DNA of 64,000 bases from JACMLD01 sp044223995 (GTDB lineage: Bacteria > Bacteroidota > Bacteroidia > Chitinophagales > Chitinophagaceae). Numbering within the stretch: the stretch's first letter is position 1; each line of letters starts with the position of its first letter. Shown piece after piece: positions 33,949 through 43,101 of the stretch. The notes under the pieces were generated by a model, which was given only the letters and a program-made list of their open reading frames with translations, did no database searches and was not told the DNA's origin. Location: contig JBGALE010000006.1 in NCBI GenBank assembly GCA_044223995.1, forward strand, positions 62,001-126,000, written 5' to 3'. The translations under genes were made by a program, and so were the position numbers.

Positions 33949-35580
33949 TTAGTATCCAGGATTCTGCTTCAGGTTGGGGTTGGCCGCCAGTGCCTGGTTT
34001 GGAATCGGGAACAACAGGTTCTTTGGATCATCGTTTGGTTTCAAACCCCAAGGTTTAAGATATACACCAAAACGGATCAAGTCTGTTCTTCTGTGGCTTT
34101 CCCAGTATAGTTCACGACCTCTTTCAGCCAGCAGCGTAAGGGGATCGTCAACATTAGATGTATTTACCAGTGACATAGAAGCAAGTGCAGCAGCGCCCCT
34201 TGCAGTCCTTAACGCATTTACCATTGTCAATGCACCAGGAGCATCGCCACTTCTTTGTTTGGCTTCTGCCACCATCAGTACAACATCAGAATAGCGGAAG
34301 ATCATCAGGTCATTACCTGCCGGGCCACCGCCATATTGTGCATAATCAGGCGCATATTTCAATACCCTGATACCGGTAACTTCCAGGTTGGTACCAGTTT
34401 CAATCATGTTGGCTGCAATGGTAGGAGTAAATGCCAGTGGATTTCCTTTCCTGTCCTTAATAGCAACGCCACTTTCATTGTACTGCTGGTTAACCAGGAA
34501 ACCGGGTCTCATACCGGAAATATCAGTAACACCTTTATAATAACGGCCACCGATACGTGGGTCAAGCAGTGTATCTGCAGGGCCGTAAGCGGTAGGGCTG
34601 GCTGTTGTATTGAAAGCGTTGTAAAACTCGCTGATGGTGCTGAAACCATTCCAACCTGCATTGGGGTTAGCGGGGGTCCAGCAATTGTAATGCAATGTCA
34701 TGTTCCAGCGTGAGCCAATACCAGAGTTATTGGCACTTACACCGCTGGTATTGTTGTAACGGAAGATGGCTTCTTTGGAACCATCATTGGTTGGATTGAA
34801 ATTATCAAAATAGTTGGCAGAATAAGAATATTTGCCGCTGCTGATGATGGCATTACCCAATGTGATTACCTGTGCAAGGTCGGCTGCATCGAAAGTCGGC
34901 GCTGCACGATTGGTGAATGCACCTTTGTTGAGGTAGCATTTCATCAGCAATGTCCTTGCTGCATCCGGGTTGGCTAGTTCGCTTCCGTTGCTGGCAGGAA
35001 GTGTTGGCAATATGGCATTTAACTCACTGATGATAAAGTTTACACCGTCTGCGCCGGATTTTACTTCAGGAGCCAGCAACAGGTTATCACCCGGGTTCCT
35101 GATGGGATATTGTCCATACAGGTCGAGCAGGTAATACAGCGCCAATGCCCTTACAAACCTGGCTTCAGCAGCCTGTGAAGGAGTCGGGTTGAACCCAAGT
35201 ACGTTGGTGGCATCAAAGTTTACCTTATTCAAACCGTTAAATACCTGTAGGATCTGGTCATGGTCTGCATTCCAGGTATGGTTGTGTAATACCCTCCATA
35301 CACCGTTATCATCCCAGTCACCACCTCTTGTCGGAACCAGTGATTCATCTGTGGTGTTTTCCTCCAGTGAGAATACACGGTCCTGGCTGGTTAACGGACC
35401 TCCCAAATCTGCATAAGCAGCAGAGAGCAGTAAACCTGTACCTGCGGCTCCCAGTGAAGAAGACACCTGGGCATTGGTAAGGGTACTGTTTAAGCCTTCA
35501 TCCAGCTTTGTACAACCCAACATTGCAATTACCGCAAGTATCGGTGTTGCAAACCTCGTAATGTTTTTATATGGCTTCAT
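33949..35580 (-). CDS. SusD/RagB-family nutrient-binding lipoprotein (locus 1)
   Basis: A 543-residue outer-membrane lipoprotein with a lipobox before Cys23 (AMLG-Cys). It shows the SusD pattern: the RFVRALALYYLLDLYGQYP helix, an N-terminal TPR-like segment, and the C-terminal signature LTLLAERGRELYWESHRRTDLIRFGVYL. It ends FPIPNQALAANPNLKQNPGY, as in most SusD proteins. It captures substrate at the cell surface for the adjacent SusC barrel, 30 bases upstream. The sequence does not identify the ligand. Followed by a 12-bp hairpin terminator. Confidence 0.95.
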   Translation of the reverse strand: MKPYKNITRFATPILAVIAMLGCTKLDEGLNSTLTNAQVSSSLGAAGTGLLLSAAYADLGGPLTSQDRVFSLEENTTDESLVPTRGGDWDDNGVWRVLHNHTWNADHDQILQVFNGLNKVNFDATNVLGFNPTPSQAAEARFVRALALYYLLDLYGQYPIRNPGDNLLLAPEVKSGADGVNFIISELNAILPTLPASNGSELANPDAARTLLMKCYLNKGAFTNRAAPTFDAADLAQVITLGNAIISSGKYSYSANYFDNFNPTNDGSKEAIFRYNNTSGVSANNSGIGSRWNMTLHYNCWTPANPNAGWNGFSTISEFYNAFNTTASPTAYGPADTLLDPRIGGRYYKGVTDISGMRPGFLVNQQYNESGVAIKDRKGNPLAFTPTIAANMIETGTNLEVTGIRVLKYAPDYAQYGGGPAGNDLMIFRYSDVVLMVAEAKQRSGDAPGALTMVNALRTARGAAALASMSLVNTSNVDDPLTLLAERGRELYWESHRRTDLIRFGVYLKPWGLKPNDDPKNLLFPIPNQALAANPNLKQNPGY

Positions 35581-35610
35581 AATATAAATTATTAAATTTT
35601 TTATTGCTGA

Positions 35611-38601
35611 TTATAAAGTAAAGTTTAAACCAAATGAAATCACCCTTGGTGTTGGGTAGGGTACATACTCAATTGACCTGGAAGGATAAGAGTTGTTGCT
35701 CTTGTCGATGTTTACTTCCGGATCAAAACCAGTGAACTTGGTAATCACGAACAGGTTACTTCCGCTAACAAATGCGCTGAAGTTCTTCACGTATTTACCA
35801 ATGTTGCCCAGATCATAACGAACGGTGGCATTTCTTAGTTTGAAATAGTTACCTTTTTCGAGGAACCTGGTAGAAGCACCAACGCCGCTACCTACACCTT
35901 CTTTTGAATTATAAGCAGCTAAGTCTATATTTCTTCCCTGAACAATACCGGCAATATTTGTTACAGAAGTTGCGGTGTTGTTGTAAATGAGGAATCCAAA
36001 TGCACCGCCTGCGTTGATACTGGCAGTAAATTTCTTATACCGTACTGATGTGCTGAAACCAGCCAGAACATGTGGGTTAGGGTCACCGGCAAACTGCGGG
36101 TTACCACCGATGATTTGATTTCCTGTTCCATCAAATCCACCAAAAGGCTTCAGGTAGTACTCGTTAACCGGCTGGTTGTTTGTAATAACCTGTGCCAGTG
36201 TACCGGATACACCCTGACCGTTTACCTGTCCTGTTTGTACCAGCAATGGTAATCCAGTATTGGGATCTTTAAAGTTTTTGATCTCGTTTTTGTTATACGC
36301 AACGTTTACGTTTACGTCCCAGGTAATATCCCTGTGCTGAACGATGGTAGCGCCTACTGCAAATTCAACACCTGTATTGATCAGGTTGGCATCCTTCAGG
36401 TTGATAAATGACAATGAAGAAGGAGCCGGCTGAATAGCATTTGTCTGGAACAGGATATCAGAAGTATTCTTATGATAATAGTCAATAGCTCCATAGATCT
36501 TTCCGTTCAGGAAGCTGAAGTCGGTACCGATATCGATAGAACGGGTTGTTTCCCATTTCAAATCGGGGTTACCATTCACTACCTGTGGAGCGGTATTATA
36601 AGAAGTCAAACCAAACTGTTCCTGGGAAGAACCGGCAGGATATTCCTGGTTACCGGTGATACCAAATGAAGCACGAAGCGCCAGGCTGCTGAATACTTTG
36701 CTGCTCTTCAGGAAGCTTTCGTTGCTAACCACCCATCTTGCACCTACAGAAGGGAAATAACCATATTTGTTATTCTTACCGAATTTGCTTGAACCGTCTG
36801 CACGGATGGTAGCAGTCAGCAAGTACCTGTCAAGATAGTTTAATGTAGCCCTGCCAAAATACGACTGCAATTCAGCAGTTGGGTTGGCGAATGCTACCAG
36901 CGGGTTTTGCGTTTTGGCATTCTGGAAAATGCTGGTATAAGGAATGCTAATCCTTGCTGTTTGGCTCAGGTTGGTATTAAAGCCGGAAGCCGTAATACTG
37001 TTACCGGAGAAATCAGTTTTGAAATACTCATAACCTGCCAAAGCGTCCAGGTGTAAATCAGATGAAAGTTTAGCACGGTAGTTCAAAGTGTGTGTAATGG
37101 TTTGTGACAACAGTTTTGCATTGGCAATACCTGCGTTACCCAAACCAGACAAACCGCTGATACCCTGTAACCAGCCTTCAATATTCAAATTCCTGTTACC
37201 AGTACTGCTGTTGATACCAAATAACAATTTGTACTCAAGGTTGTCAAGTATTTTGTATGAACCTGAGATATTACCCAGGAATGAGTTTACATTACTTTTA
37301 TCGGAGAATGCATCATTGAATGCAAGCGGGTTACCAGAACCGTTTGATGGGAAGTTGTACAATCCATCGCTCTTGATCAAAGGCTGGGTTGGGTTCCAGC
37401 TTAATGCGGAAGAAATGATATTACCCTGTGAACCTGCTGTATTGGAAACACTGGTTAATCTTTCCCCATAGTTACCTGCTATCATGTTGAAGTCCAGCGT
37501 CAGTTTGTTATCGAGGAACTTATAGTTACCACCGAATGTAGCAAGGTATTTATCCAGTGAAGATTTTTTGATCAGACCCTGGTTGCGTGAAGCAAGGAAA
37601 CCTGCGCGGAATTTACCCACTTCGTTACCACCGCTAAACGCCACTGAGTAATTCTGTGACAATGTATGTTGTGTAATTTCTTTCAAAGCATCTACGTTAG
37701 CACCGCCATCTAAAGAAGAAGGCTGACCATATTTCTTCAGGGCTGCCCTGTACTGACCGGCATCCAGTACTTCAAACCTTCTCAAATAACCTGCATTAAC
37801 ACCGAAATTCACACCAGCTTCAATTTTCATTGGGCCGGAAGAACCTTTCTTAGTAGTAATTACAATTACACCGTTTGCACCTCTTGCTCCATAAATAGCA
37901 GCAGAAGAAGCATCTTTCAATACTTCAATTTGTGCGATGCTGTTTGGATCAATGAAAAGCAGCGGGTTTGAGTTTGGTGTGCTACCAAAAGCATTTCCAA
38001 GATTTGGACGTGCTGAAGCTCCATCCAGCGGAACTCCATCTACTACGTATAGTGGGTTGTTGCTGGAACGAATGGATGAGTTACCCCTGATTTGAATAGT
38101 AGAAGCAGCACCAGGCTGTCCACTCGTGTTGGTAATTTCAAGACCCGGCACCTTGCTTTGCAGCAATTGGTCAGGCGCTGTAATAACACCCTGGTTAAAG
38201 TCCTTGGCTTTAAGGGAAGCCACCGCACCGGTAAGATCTTTCTTACGTGCTGTACCGTAACCAACCACCACCACTTCGTTCAGGTTTGCATTGGAAGCAA
38301 CAAGGCTAACATCCAAGGTTGTTCTGCCCGAGATGTTTATTTCCTGTCTTTCAAAACCAACTGATGTAACTACAAGTGTGGTAACATTAGCGCCCACAGT
38401 GATAGAAAAGCTACCATCTGCGCCGGTTGAAGTACCGGTTTTTGAGCCTTTAGGCTGAACTGTAGCGCCAACCAAAGGAGAACCGTCTTTTGAATCTGTA
38501 ATTTTTCCCGTAATCGTTTTGTTCTGTGCATACAGGCCCTGTGTGAAAAATACACAAAGCACAAGCACAAGCGTGCTTGCTAGCAATCGTTTGATGGTCA
38601 T
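35611..38601 (-). CDS. SusC/RagA-family TonB-dependent receptor (locus 1)
   Basis: A 996-residue outer-membrane transporter. A signal peptide (LVLCVFFTQGLYAQ) leads into a carboxypeptidase-regulatory-like domain with GKITDSKDGSPLVGATVQPKG. The SusC signature LNEVVVVGYGTARKKDLTGAV follows, then a plug (SIRSSNNPLYVVDGVPLDGA, EVLKDASSAAIYGARGANGVIVI) and a 22-strand-type barrel ending VISFGLNFTL. Energy comes from TonB-ExbBD. It pairs with the SusD gene 30 bases downstream. It is divergent from a LacI-type regulator across 420 bases containing an operator palindrome. Confidence 0.95.
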   Translation of the reverse strand: MTIKRLLASTLVLVLCVFFTQGLYAQNKTITGKITDSKDGSPLVGATVQPKGSKTGTSTGADGSFSITVGANVTTLVVTSVGFERQEINISGRTTLDVSLVASNANLNEVVVVGYGTARKKDLTGAVASLKAKDFNQGVITAPDQLLQSKVPGLEITNTSGQPGAASTIQIRGNSSIRSSNNPLYVVDGVPLDGASARPNLGNAFGSTPNSNPLLFIDPNSIAQIEVLKDASSAAIYGARGANGVIVITTKKGSSGPMKIEAGVNFGVNAGYLRRFEVLDAGQYRAALKKYGQPSSLDGGANVDALKEITQHTLSQNYSVAFSGGNEVGKFRAGFLASRNQGLIKKSSLDKYLATFGGNYKFLDNKLTLDFNMIAGNYGERLTSVSNTAGSQGNIISSALSWNPTQPLIKSDGLYNFPSNGSGNPLAFNDAFSDKSNVNSFLGNISGSYKILDNLEYKLLFGINSSTGNRNLNIEGWLQGISGLSGLGNAGIANAKLLSQTITHTLNYRAKLSSDLHLDALAGYEYFKTDFSGNSITASGFNTNLSQTARISIPYTSIFQNAKTQNPLVAFANPTAELQSYFGRATLNYLDRYLLTATIRADGSSKFGKNNKYGYFPSVGARWVVSNESFLKSSKVFSSLALRASFGITGNQEYPAGSSQEQFGLTSYNTAPQVVNGNPDLKWETTRSIDIGTDFSFLNGKIYGAIDYYHKNTSDILFQTNAIQPAPSSLSFINLKDANLINTGVEFAVGATIVQHRDITWDVNVNVAYNKNEIKNFKDPNTGLPLLVQTGQVNGQGVSGTLAQVITNNQPVNEYYLKPFGGFDGTGNQIIGGNPQFAGDPNPHVLAGFSTSVRYKKFTASINAGGAFGFLIYNNTATSVTNIAGIVQGRNIDLAAYNSKEGVGSGVGASTRFLEKGNYFKLRNATVRYDLGNIGKYVKNFSAFVSGSNLFVITKFTGFDPEVNIDKSNNSYPSRSIEYVPYPTPRVISFGLNFTL

Positions 38602-38812
38602 AATCAGTGTTTTAGCAGTTTAATCGAAATTACAAAAGCTTATTTAAAGATGTAATTTTAGTGTTTTTTGACGTACAGGCGGAAAAATTCTCACCATCAC
38701 AAGAGCAGATGTAGACAATCAATTTCAACATTCTGCTGCTTTAACCTACTACAAACACAAGCTGTTAAAGTTCCAGCCGGCAAACATTTTTCGCTCCAAA
38801 ATTTAAAAAAGA

Positions 38813-38850
38813 GGCCATCCTTTTTTACACATTAAAAAGCCAGGATGGCC
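38813..38850. terminator. Two-way hairpin in the susC/LacI divergent region
   Basis: GGCCATCC and GGATGGCC form an 8-bp stem with a 22-base loop, flanked by an A-run and a T-run on both strands. It would terminate transcription in either direction, yet lies between two divergent starts. It could be a leader attenuator for susC or insulate the two promoters. Confidence 0.5.
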
Positions 38851-38953
38851 TTTTTCCAAAAAAATTGCTGCTGTTACTTAGTTGCCTGAAAATCTACATC
38901 TAATATAGTATTACTTTTAAAAACAAAGGCACGGCTGCCAATTAAAAAAGTAC

Positions 38954-38978
38954 CGCAAACGTTTGCGAAAATGTTTGC
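38954..38978. promoter_or_regulatory. LacI-type operator palindrome plus half-site
   Basis: CGCAAACGTTTGCG at 38954-38967 is a perfect 14-base palindrome with the central CG typical of LacI-family operators. A further half-site GTTTGC occurs at 38973-38978. The LacI-family gene begins 55 bases after the palindrome, so it is the obvious candidate binder. Confidence 0.7.
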
Positions 38979-39001
38979 AGTGGAAAAATTTCTTACCTTT
39001 T
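38974..39001 (+). promoter_or_regulatory. Candidate promoter of the LacI-type gene
   Basis: TTTG (38974-38977) and TACCTTTT (38994-39001, one mismatch from TAnnTTTG) are 16 bases apart. The -33 element falls inside the operator half-site, which would allow self-repression. Confidence 0.4.
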
Positions 39002-39021
39002 CCTCCGACAATGCCTGCTGA

Positions 39022-40017
39022 ATGAAAAATGATGCTACGCTCAAGCGAATTTCCGACCTCCTGCACATAAGCATTTCTACGGTTTCACGAGCACTGAAAG
39101 ACCATCCTGATATCTCTTCCGCCACCAAAAAAAAGGTACTGGAACTGGCAAGGATCATCGAATATGAACCAAATGCCAATGCCATCAATCTGCGAAGCAG
39201 CCACAGTAAGATGTTTGGCATTATTGTACCGGAGATTTCCAATTATTTTTACCATTCATTCATTGGGGCTGTCGAAGAAGAATCAAGAAAAAATGGCTAT
39301 TCCATGATCATCCTTCAGTCCGGTGAAGATCCGGCCATTGAAAACGAAAACCTGCGTATCTGCCGTCAAAACAGGGTAGCCGGTGTATTTGCAGCTATCA
39401 CTTCCAAAACATCCGACCTGCACTCCTTTGAAAAAATGAATGAACTGCAGATTCCACTGGTTTTTTTCGACAAGGTTCCCACTTCCGAAAGCTACAACAA
39501 GGTTTGCCTGGCCGACTCATCTGCAGGCAGGATCGCCGCGGAAACTTTATTATTAAAAAGAAGGAAGGATATACTCGCCATATTTGGCAACACCCAGCTT
39601 TCTATTACAAAACGGAGACTGGATGCATTTACGGAAACTTTTAATAAAGCTGCCAGTGGTGCACAGTTAACAATCGAACATGCCCACACACCAGAAGAAG
39701 CCATGTCCCAAACACTGGCAAGATTTAAAAAAACAACAAAGCCCGATGCCATTTTTTGCATGAGCGATGAAATCCTTACGGGTGTCATGAAAGCAACACA
39801 GGAGTTACAGGTAAATATCCCCGGAGATTTATCCATCATTGCTGTCAGCAATGGTTTTATCCCTATGCTATACCATCCCATTATTACTTATGTTGAAACA
39901 AGCGGGTACAAGTTGGGCAAATTAGCCTATACAAGAATGCTTACTTGTATATCCGGCAATTCGACAACAGAAGAATTGCAGTTGGAATCTACGCTGGTAG
40001 AAGGTGGGTCTATTTAG
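39022..40017 (+). CDS. LacI-family transcriptional regulator
   Basis: A 331-residue repressor or activator. The N-terminal helix-turn-helix reads LKRISDLLHISISTVSRALKDHPDIS, with hinge helix NANAINLRSSHSK. The periplasmic-binding-protein-like effector domain begins MFGIIVPEISNYFYHSFIGAVEE. The DAIFCMSDEILTGVMKATQEL and PGDLSIIAVSNG segments are typical of the second lobe. In Bacteroidota such regulators control sugar-utilization genes, and it is placed divergent to susC. Its stop codon overlaps the end of the GH13 gene by 8 bases on the opposite strand, so it may equally link to the starch locus. Confidence 0.93.
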   Translation: MKNDATLKRISDLLHISISTVSRALKDHPDISSATKKKVLELARIIEYEPNANAINLRSSHSKMFGIIVPEISNYFYHSFIGAVEEESRKNGYSMIILQSGEDPAIENENLRICRQNRVAGVFAAITSKTSDLHSFEKMNELQIPLVFFDKVPTSESYNKVCLADSSAGRIAAETLLLKRRKDILAIFGNTQLSITKRRLDAFTETFNKAASGAQLTIEHAHTPEEAMSQTLARFKKTTKPDAIFCMSDEILTGVMKATQELQVNIPGDLSIIAVSNGFIPMLYHPIITYVETSGYKLGKLAYTRMLTCISGNSTTEELQLESTLVEGGSI

Positions 40018-42934
40018 CAGCCATCATTTTTATCGTATGTACATTACCGTTAAAAACAACTTTCAGAAAATAAATACCCTTGGTGCTGACAGGAAAATTT
40101 TGAGTAATATCGTTTACAGAAAACTGGTATACCCCCTTCGCCCTGTACCCTGCATTGTATATTGACTGCGTTTGCCCCAATGCATTCGCAACTTCTATCC
40201 GCAGGGAACCGCTTGCCGGCATCTCGATACTTACCTGCGAAGAAGTATTGATGGGATTTGGATACACATTTATTTTCAACTTCGATGAAGTACCCGGAAT
40301 GTCAAATACCGGGGTTGTAATTACATTTGTCACATTCCTGTTAACATATACATGATACTGGCCTGCCTGCAGGGAAATATTTTGTGCACCACCGGTGGCC
40401 GTAATAGTTTCTCCTGTCAGGTAATCATACCAGGTACCTGCGTTTTGAAATGTAACAGAACCTGATGCATCATTTACGTCAAAATTGCCCACTACCAGTA
40501 TATTGGATGAATCTGTTGTTAACTTCAGCCATTTGAATGCACCGGTTAATGATTGGTCAACCCTGTTGGTAACAAATCCTGCTTTGTACAATGGATGGGT
40601 TCTGAGTTTTAACAACGCTGCATACACTTCATATAAACGTTTGCGGTTGGTTACCTGCAGGTAATCCCATTTTATCGGTTTTGGATCGAGTCGGCAATTG
40701 GTATTGGTAGTTCCATTCTGACAATAGTTTATTGAATAGTCGTATCCCAGTTCTCCAAATTGCCAAATCATTTTCGGACCCGGTATCATGAAACAAAATG
40801 CCGCTGCCATTTCATTTCTTTTCAAGCCTGTATTCAGGTTTTTAATATTGTACACGCCCGATGCATTGCCAAAATTGATGTTCTTGTACATTAACCGTTC
40901 CTCGTCATGGCTTTCCATATAGGTAACCAGGCTTGGTTGCGACCATCCCCGAACGATTGATATACCGCCGGAAAAATCAGAACCACCCAGGTATCCCATG
41001 GTTGCTTCGTTAAATGCACCATTCATATTTCCCCAAAGCATCATGCCATAACTGGATAAATCTTTTTCTTCGCTGTTATCTGCAAAATGTTCGAGTATCA
41101 CATAACTGTTAGCAGAGTAGGTCTGAATAGAATCATAGTAATTTTTCCAGATTTTCACGCGCGAACTGTCATACAATCCCCATGCTCCCACATCGCAGTT
41201 GTTGCCGTTATTGTCACAGGTTTGCTTTTGCGTAAATCCTTTCGACAGGTCAAACCTGAAACCATCCAGGTGATATTCTTTCAGCCAGAACTCTGTAATG
41301 CGATCGAAATAATATTTCGTATCTAAACTTTCGTGGTTCATGTCATACCCTACATTGAATGCATGTTTCTGCACGGGGTTAAACCAGGGGTTGTCTATAG
41401 AAGGCCTGTTATTGGCTGCATCAAAATACAACTGTACCATCGGGGAAGAACCAAAAGAATGGTTCAGTGCAATATCCATCAATACAGCTATGCCGTTTTT
41501 ATGGCATTCATCTATAAAAGCTTTCAGTGAATTTTTGTTGCCATAATATTTATCCGGTGCAAAATAAAAATCAGGATTATAGCCCCAGCTGTTATTTCCT
41601 TCAAATTCGTTGAATGGCATTACCTCTATGGCTGTAATACCAAGGTTTTTTAAATAGGCGATTGAGTCTTTCAACGTTTTCCAGTCGTGGTTGTCTACAA
41701 AATCTCGGACCAGCAGTTCGTAAATGACCAGTGAATGTTTGTCTGGCCTGGTAAAATTGTTCAGCCATACATAGGGTGTCTCTTTTGTTTGCAACACACT
41801 CACAATACCCGTTGTTTTTCCGGTTGGGTAAGGTTTGAGATTGGGATAAGTTGTAGCTGGGATGGCGCCATCATTGGATGGATCGAGAATTTTTTCTGTA
41901 TAGGGATCTGCGATCTTCAGCGTACCATCCACAAAATACTGGTAAGCGTATTCAGCAGCGGGTGTAAGACCAGTAATGCGCAACCAGAAAAATTTTCCAT
42001 CAGGTGTCCTGTTCATTTGATAACTGATCTGTTCGGTCCAGTTATTAAAGTCGCCTATCACGGTTACACGGGTTTTACCCGGCGCCCTCAGTACAAGAAT
42101 AGCAGAAGTATCACCGGTTTCATAATTAATTCCATCCCTCACACCGGCTGGGAGCGGAGCAATATTTACCGGCGGTGCCACATAAAAGTTAAAGGTATCC
42201 CGAACGGTAGTGGTACCATTGTTTGCTTCACCCACTACTTGCTGGTTCCCTGAAGTTGCCACAGATAAGGTGGTGCTTAGTGTAGTAATGGAAGCCCCTG
42301 AGTTTACAACCGAACCATTGTAATATATTTTTAATGCAACTGATTGTGAAGATTCATAAGTAACCGGCAAATTATCACCGACGTTTTTGCTAATGGGTTC
42401 CGGTATCGGGATATACCTTGGTTCAAATAAGGGCTGCGTAAATTTTCCCGCCAGCGATCCATCATAGATATTGATGTACATATCGCTGCCATCAGAATTT
42501 CTTTGTACAACGGTACCATTCCCATTGCGAAAAAGAATCGCAATTTTCTTTATCGTTTCCCCGGCAGGCACTCCAAAAAAAGTCCTTGGGTTGTTTATGA
42601 CATACTGGTATTTATTACTGCCTAAAGAAGTTGCCTTCGCAGCGGGATTCGGCGTAGTGAAGTCTGTAAATTTTACATAACGCCAGTCACCGCCATTCGC
42701 ACTAAGGTTGGTGATAACACCTACATGAACATATACATCATTGGGGTTTGCATAGTTAAATAAACCCTGGTTCCCTTTCGAGCAATCTGCTGTAATGGTA
42801 ATGTTCGCAGCATCATTGGGAAACAAAGGTGTCACCGACAATAGTTGTGCCCGGGCTATGCCGCCAAACAACAGGTATACAGAAAAAAGAACCATCATTT
42901 TCATCATGCTGCTACTGTTATACTTTGTATTCAT
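40010..42934 (-). CDS. GH13 alpha-amylase-family enzyme with T9SS sorting domain
   Basis: A 974-residue secreted enzyme acting on alpha-glucans. I chose the ATG at 42934, before a signal peptide (MKMMVLFSVYLLFGGIARAQ). The N-terminal half has Ig/CBM-like parts including a CBM48-like VIGDFNNWTEQISYQMNR. The catalytic barrel has the GH13 regions: LMDIALNH, GFRFDLSKGF with the nucleophile Asp near residue 520, VILEHFAD with the acid/base Glu, and MESHDEERL with the stabilising Asp. The last 85 residues are a type A T9SS sorting domain (INVYPNPINTSSQVSIEMP to the end KMMAAK). It is the final gene of the SusCDEF-GH13 locus and ends overlapping the LacI gene. Confidence 0.93.
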   Translation of the reverse strand: MNTKYNSSSMMKMMVLFSVYLLFGGIARAQLLSVTPLFPNDAANITITADCSKGNQGLFNYANPNDVYVHVGVITNLSANGGDWRYVKFTDFTTPNPAAKATSLGSNKYQYVINNPRTFFGVPAGETIKKIAILFRNGNGTVVQRNSDGSDMYINIYDGSLAGKFTQPLFEPRYIPIPEPISKNVGDNLPVTYESSQSVALKIYYNGSVVNSGASITTLSTTLSVATSGNQQVVGEANNGTTTVRDTFNFYVAPPVNIAPLPAGVRDGINYETGDTSAILVLRAPGKTRVTVIGDFNNWTEQISYQMNRTPDGKFFWLRITGLTPAAEYAYQYFVDGTLKIADPYTEKILDPSNDGAIPATTYPNLKPYPTGKTTGIVSVLQTKETPYVWLNNFTRPDKHSLVIYELLVRDFVDNHDWKTLKDSIAYLKNLGITAIEVMPFNEFEGNNSWGYNPDFYFAPDKYYGNKNSLKAFIDECHKNGIAVLMDIALNHSFGSSPMVQLYFDAANNRPSIDNPWFNPVQKHAFNVGYDMNHESLDTKYYFDRITEFWLKEYHLDGFRFDLSKGFTQKQTCDNNGNNCDVGAWGLYDSSRVKIWKNYYDSIQTYSANSYVILEHFADNSEEKDLSSYGMMLWGNMNGAFNEATMGYLGGSDFSGGISIVRGWSQPSLVTYMESHDEERLMYKNINFGNASGVYNIKNLNTGLKRNEMAAAFCFMIPGPKMIWQFGELGYDYSINYCQNGTTNTNCRLDPKPIKWDYLQVTNRKRLYEVYAALLKLRTHPLYKAGFVTNRVDQSLTGAFKWLKLTTDSSNILVVGNFDVNDASGSVTFQNAGTWYDYLTGETITATGGAQNISLQAGQYHVYVNRNVTNVITTPVFDIPGTSSKLKINVYPNPINTSSQVSIEMPASGSLRIEVANALGQTQSIYNAGYRAKGVYQFSVNDITQNFPVSTKGIYFLKVVFNGNVHTIKMMAAK

Positions 42935-43033
42935 TTCCCTGTTTTTACTGGTGATGTAAAGGCTATGGCGTCTTCCACGCCGCATTTACAATTATGGGTG
43001 ACAGTTGTTAAAGGATAAAAATTCCCTGATAAT

Positions 43034-43071
43034 GGAAAAAGGGGTGCTCAAATGAACAACCCTCTTTTTCC
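43034..43071 (-). terminator. Hairpin terminator between the SusF-like and GH13 genes
   Basis: GGAAAAAG and CTTTTTCC pair, with GGGT/ACCC pairing inside and a single bulge. On the minus strand a T-run lies within the stem arm. It suggests partial termination before GH13. Confidence 0.55.
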
Positions 43072-43101
43072 TGATTGATGCTTATACCTTGTTCTAAAAT
43101 C

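Larger units (their letters stand above)
38602..39021. other. Divergent control region between susC and the LacI-type gene
   Basis: No gene is supported in these 420 bases. They hold a large two-way hairpin at 38813-38850, a perfect palindrome and half-site at 38954-38978, and the likely promoter of the LacI gene. A 33-codon ATG frame on the minus strand at 38630-38731 is present but looks like chance. Confidence 0.5.

Noticed and set aside
38630..38731. A 33-codon ATG frame on the minus strand in the susC leader
   Set aside because: No domain, no supported start signal and no conserved pattern; the length is within chance for this base composition.
38874..39242. A minus-strand open frame ending just before the hairpin at 38850, with a protein-like tail GSRAFVFKSNTILDVDFQ
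   Set aside because: It runs across the operator palindrome and the start of the LacI-type gene on the other strand, and has no recognisable family. Most of it is the antisense of LacI coding sequence.
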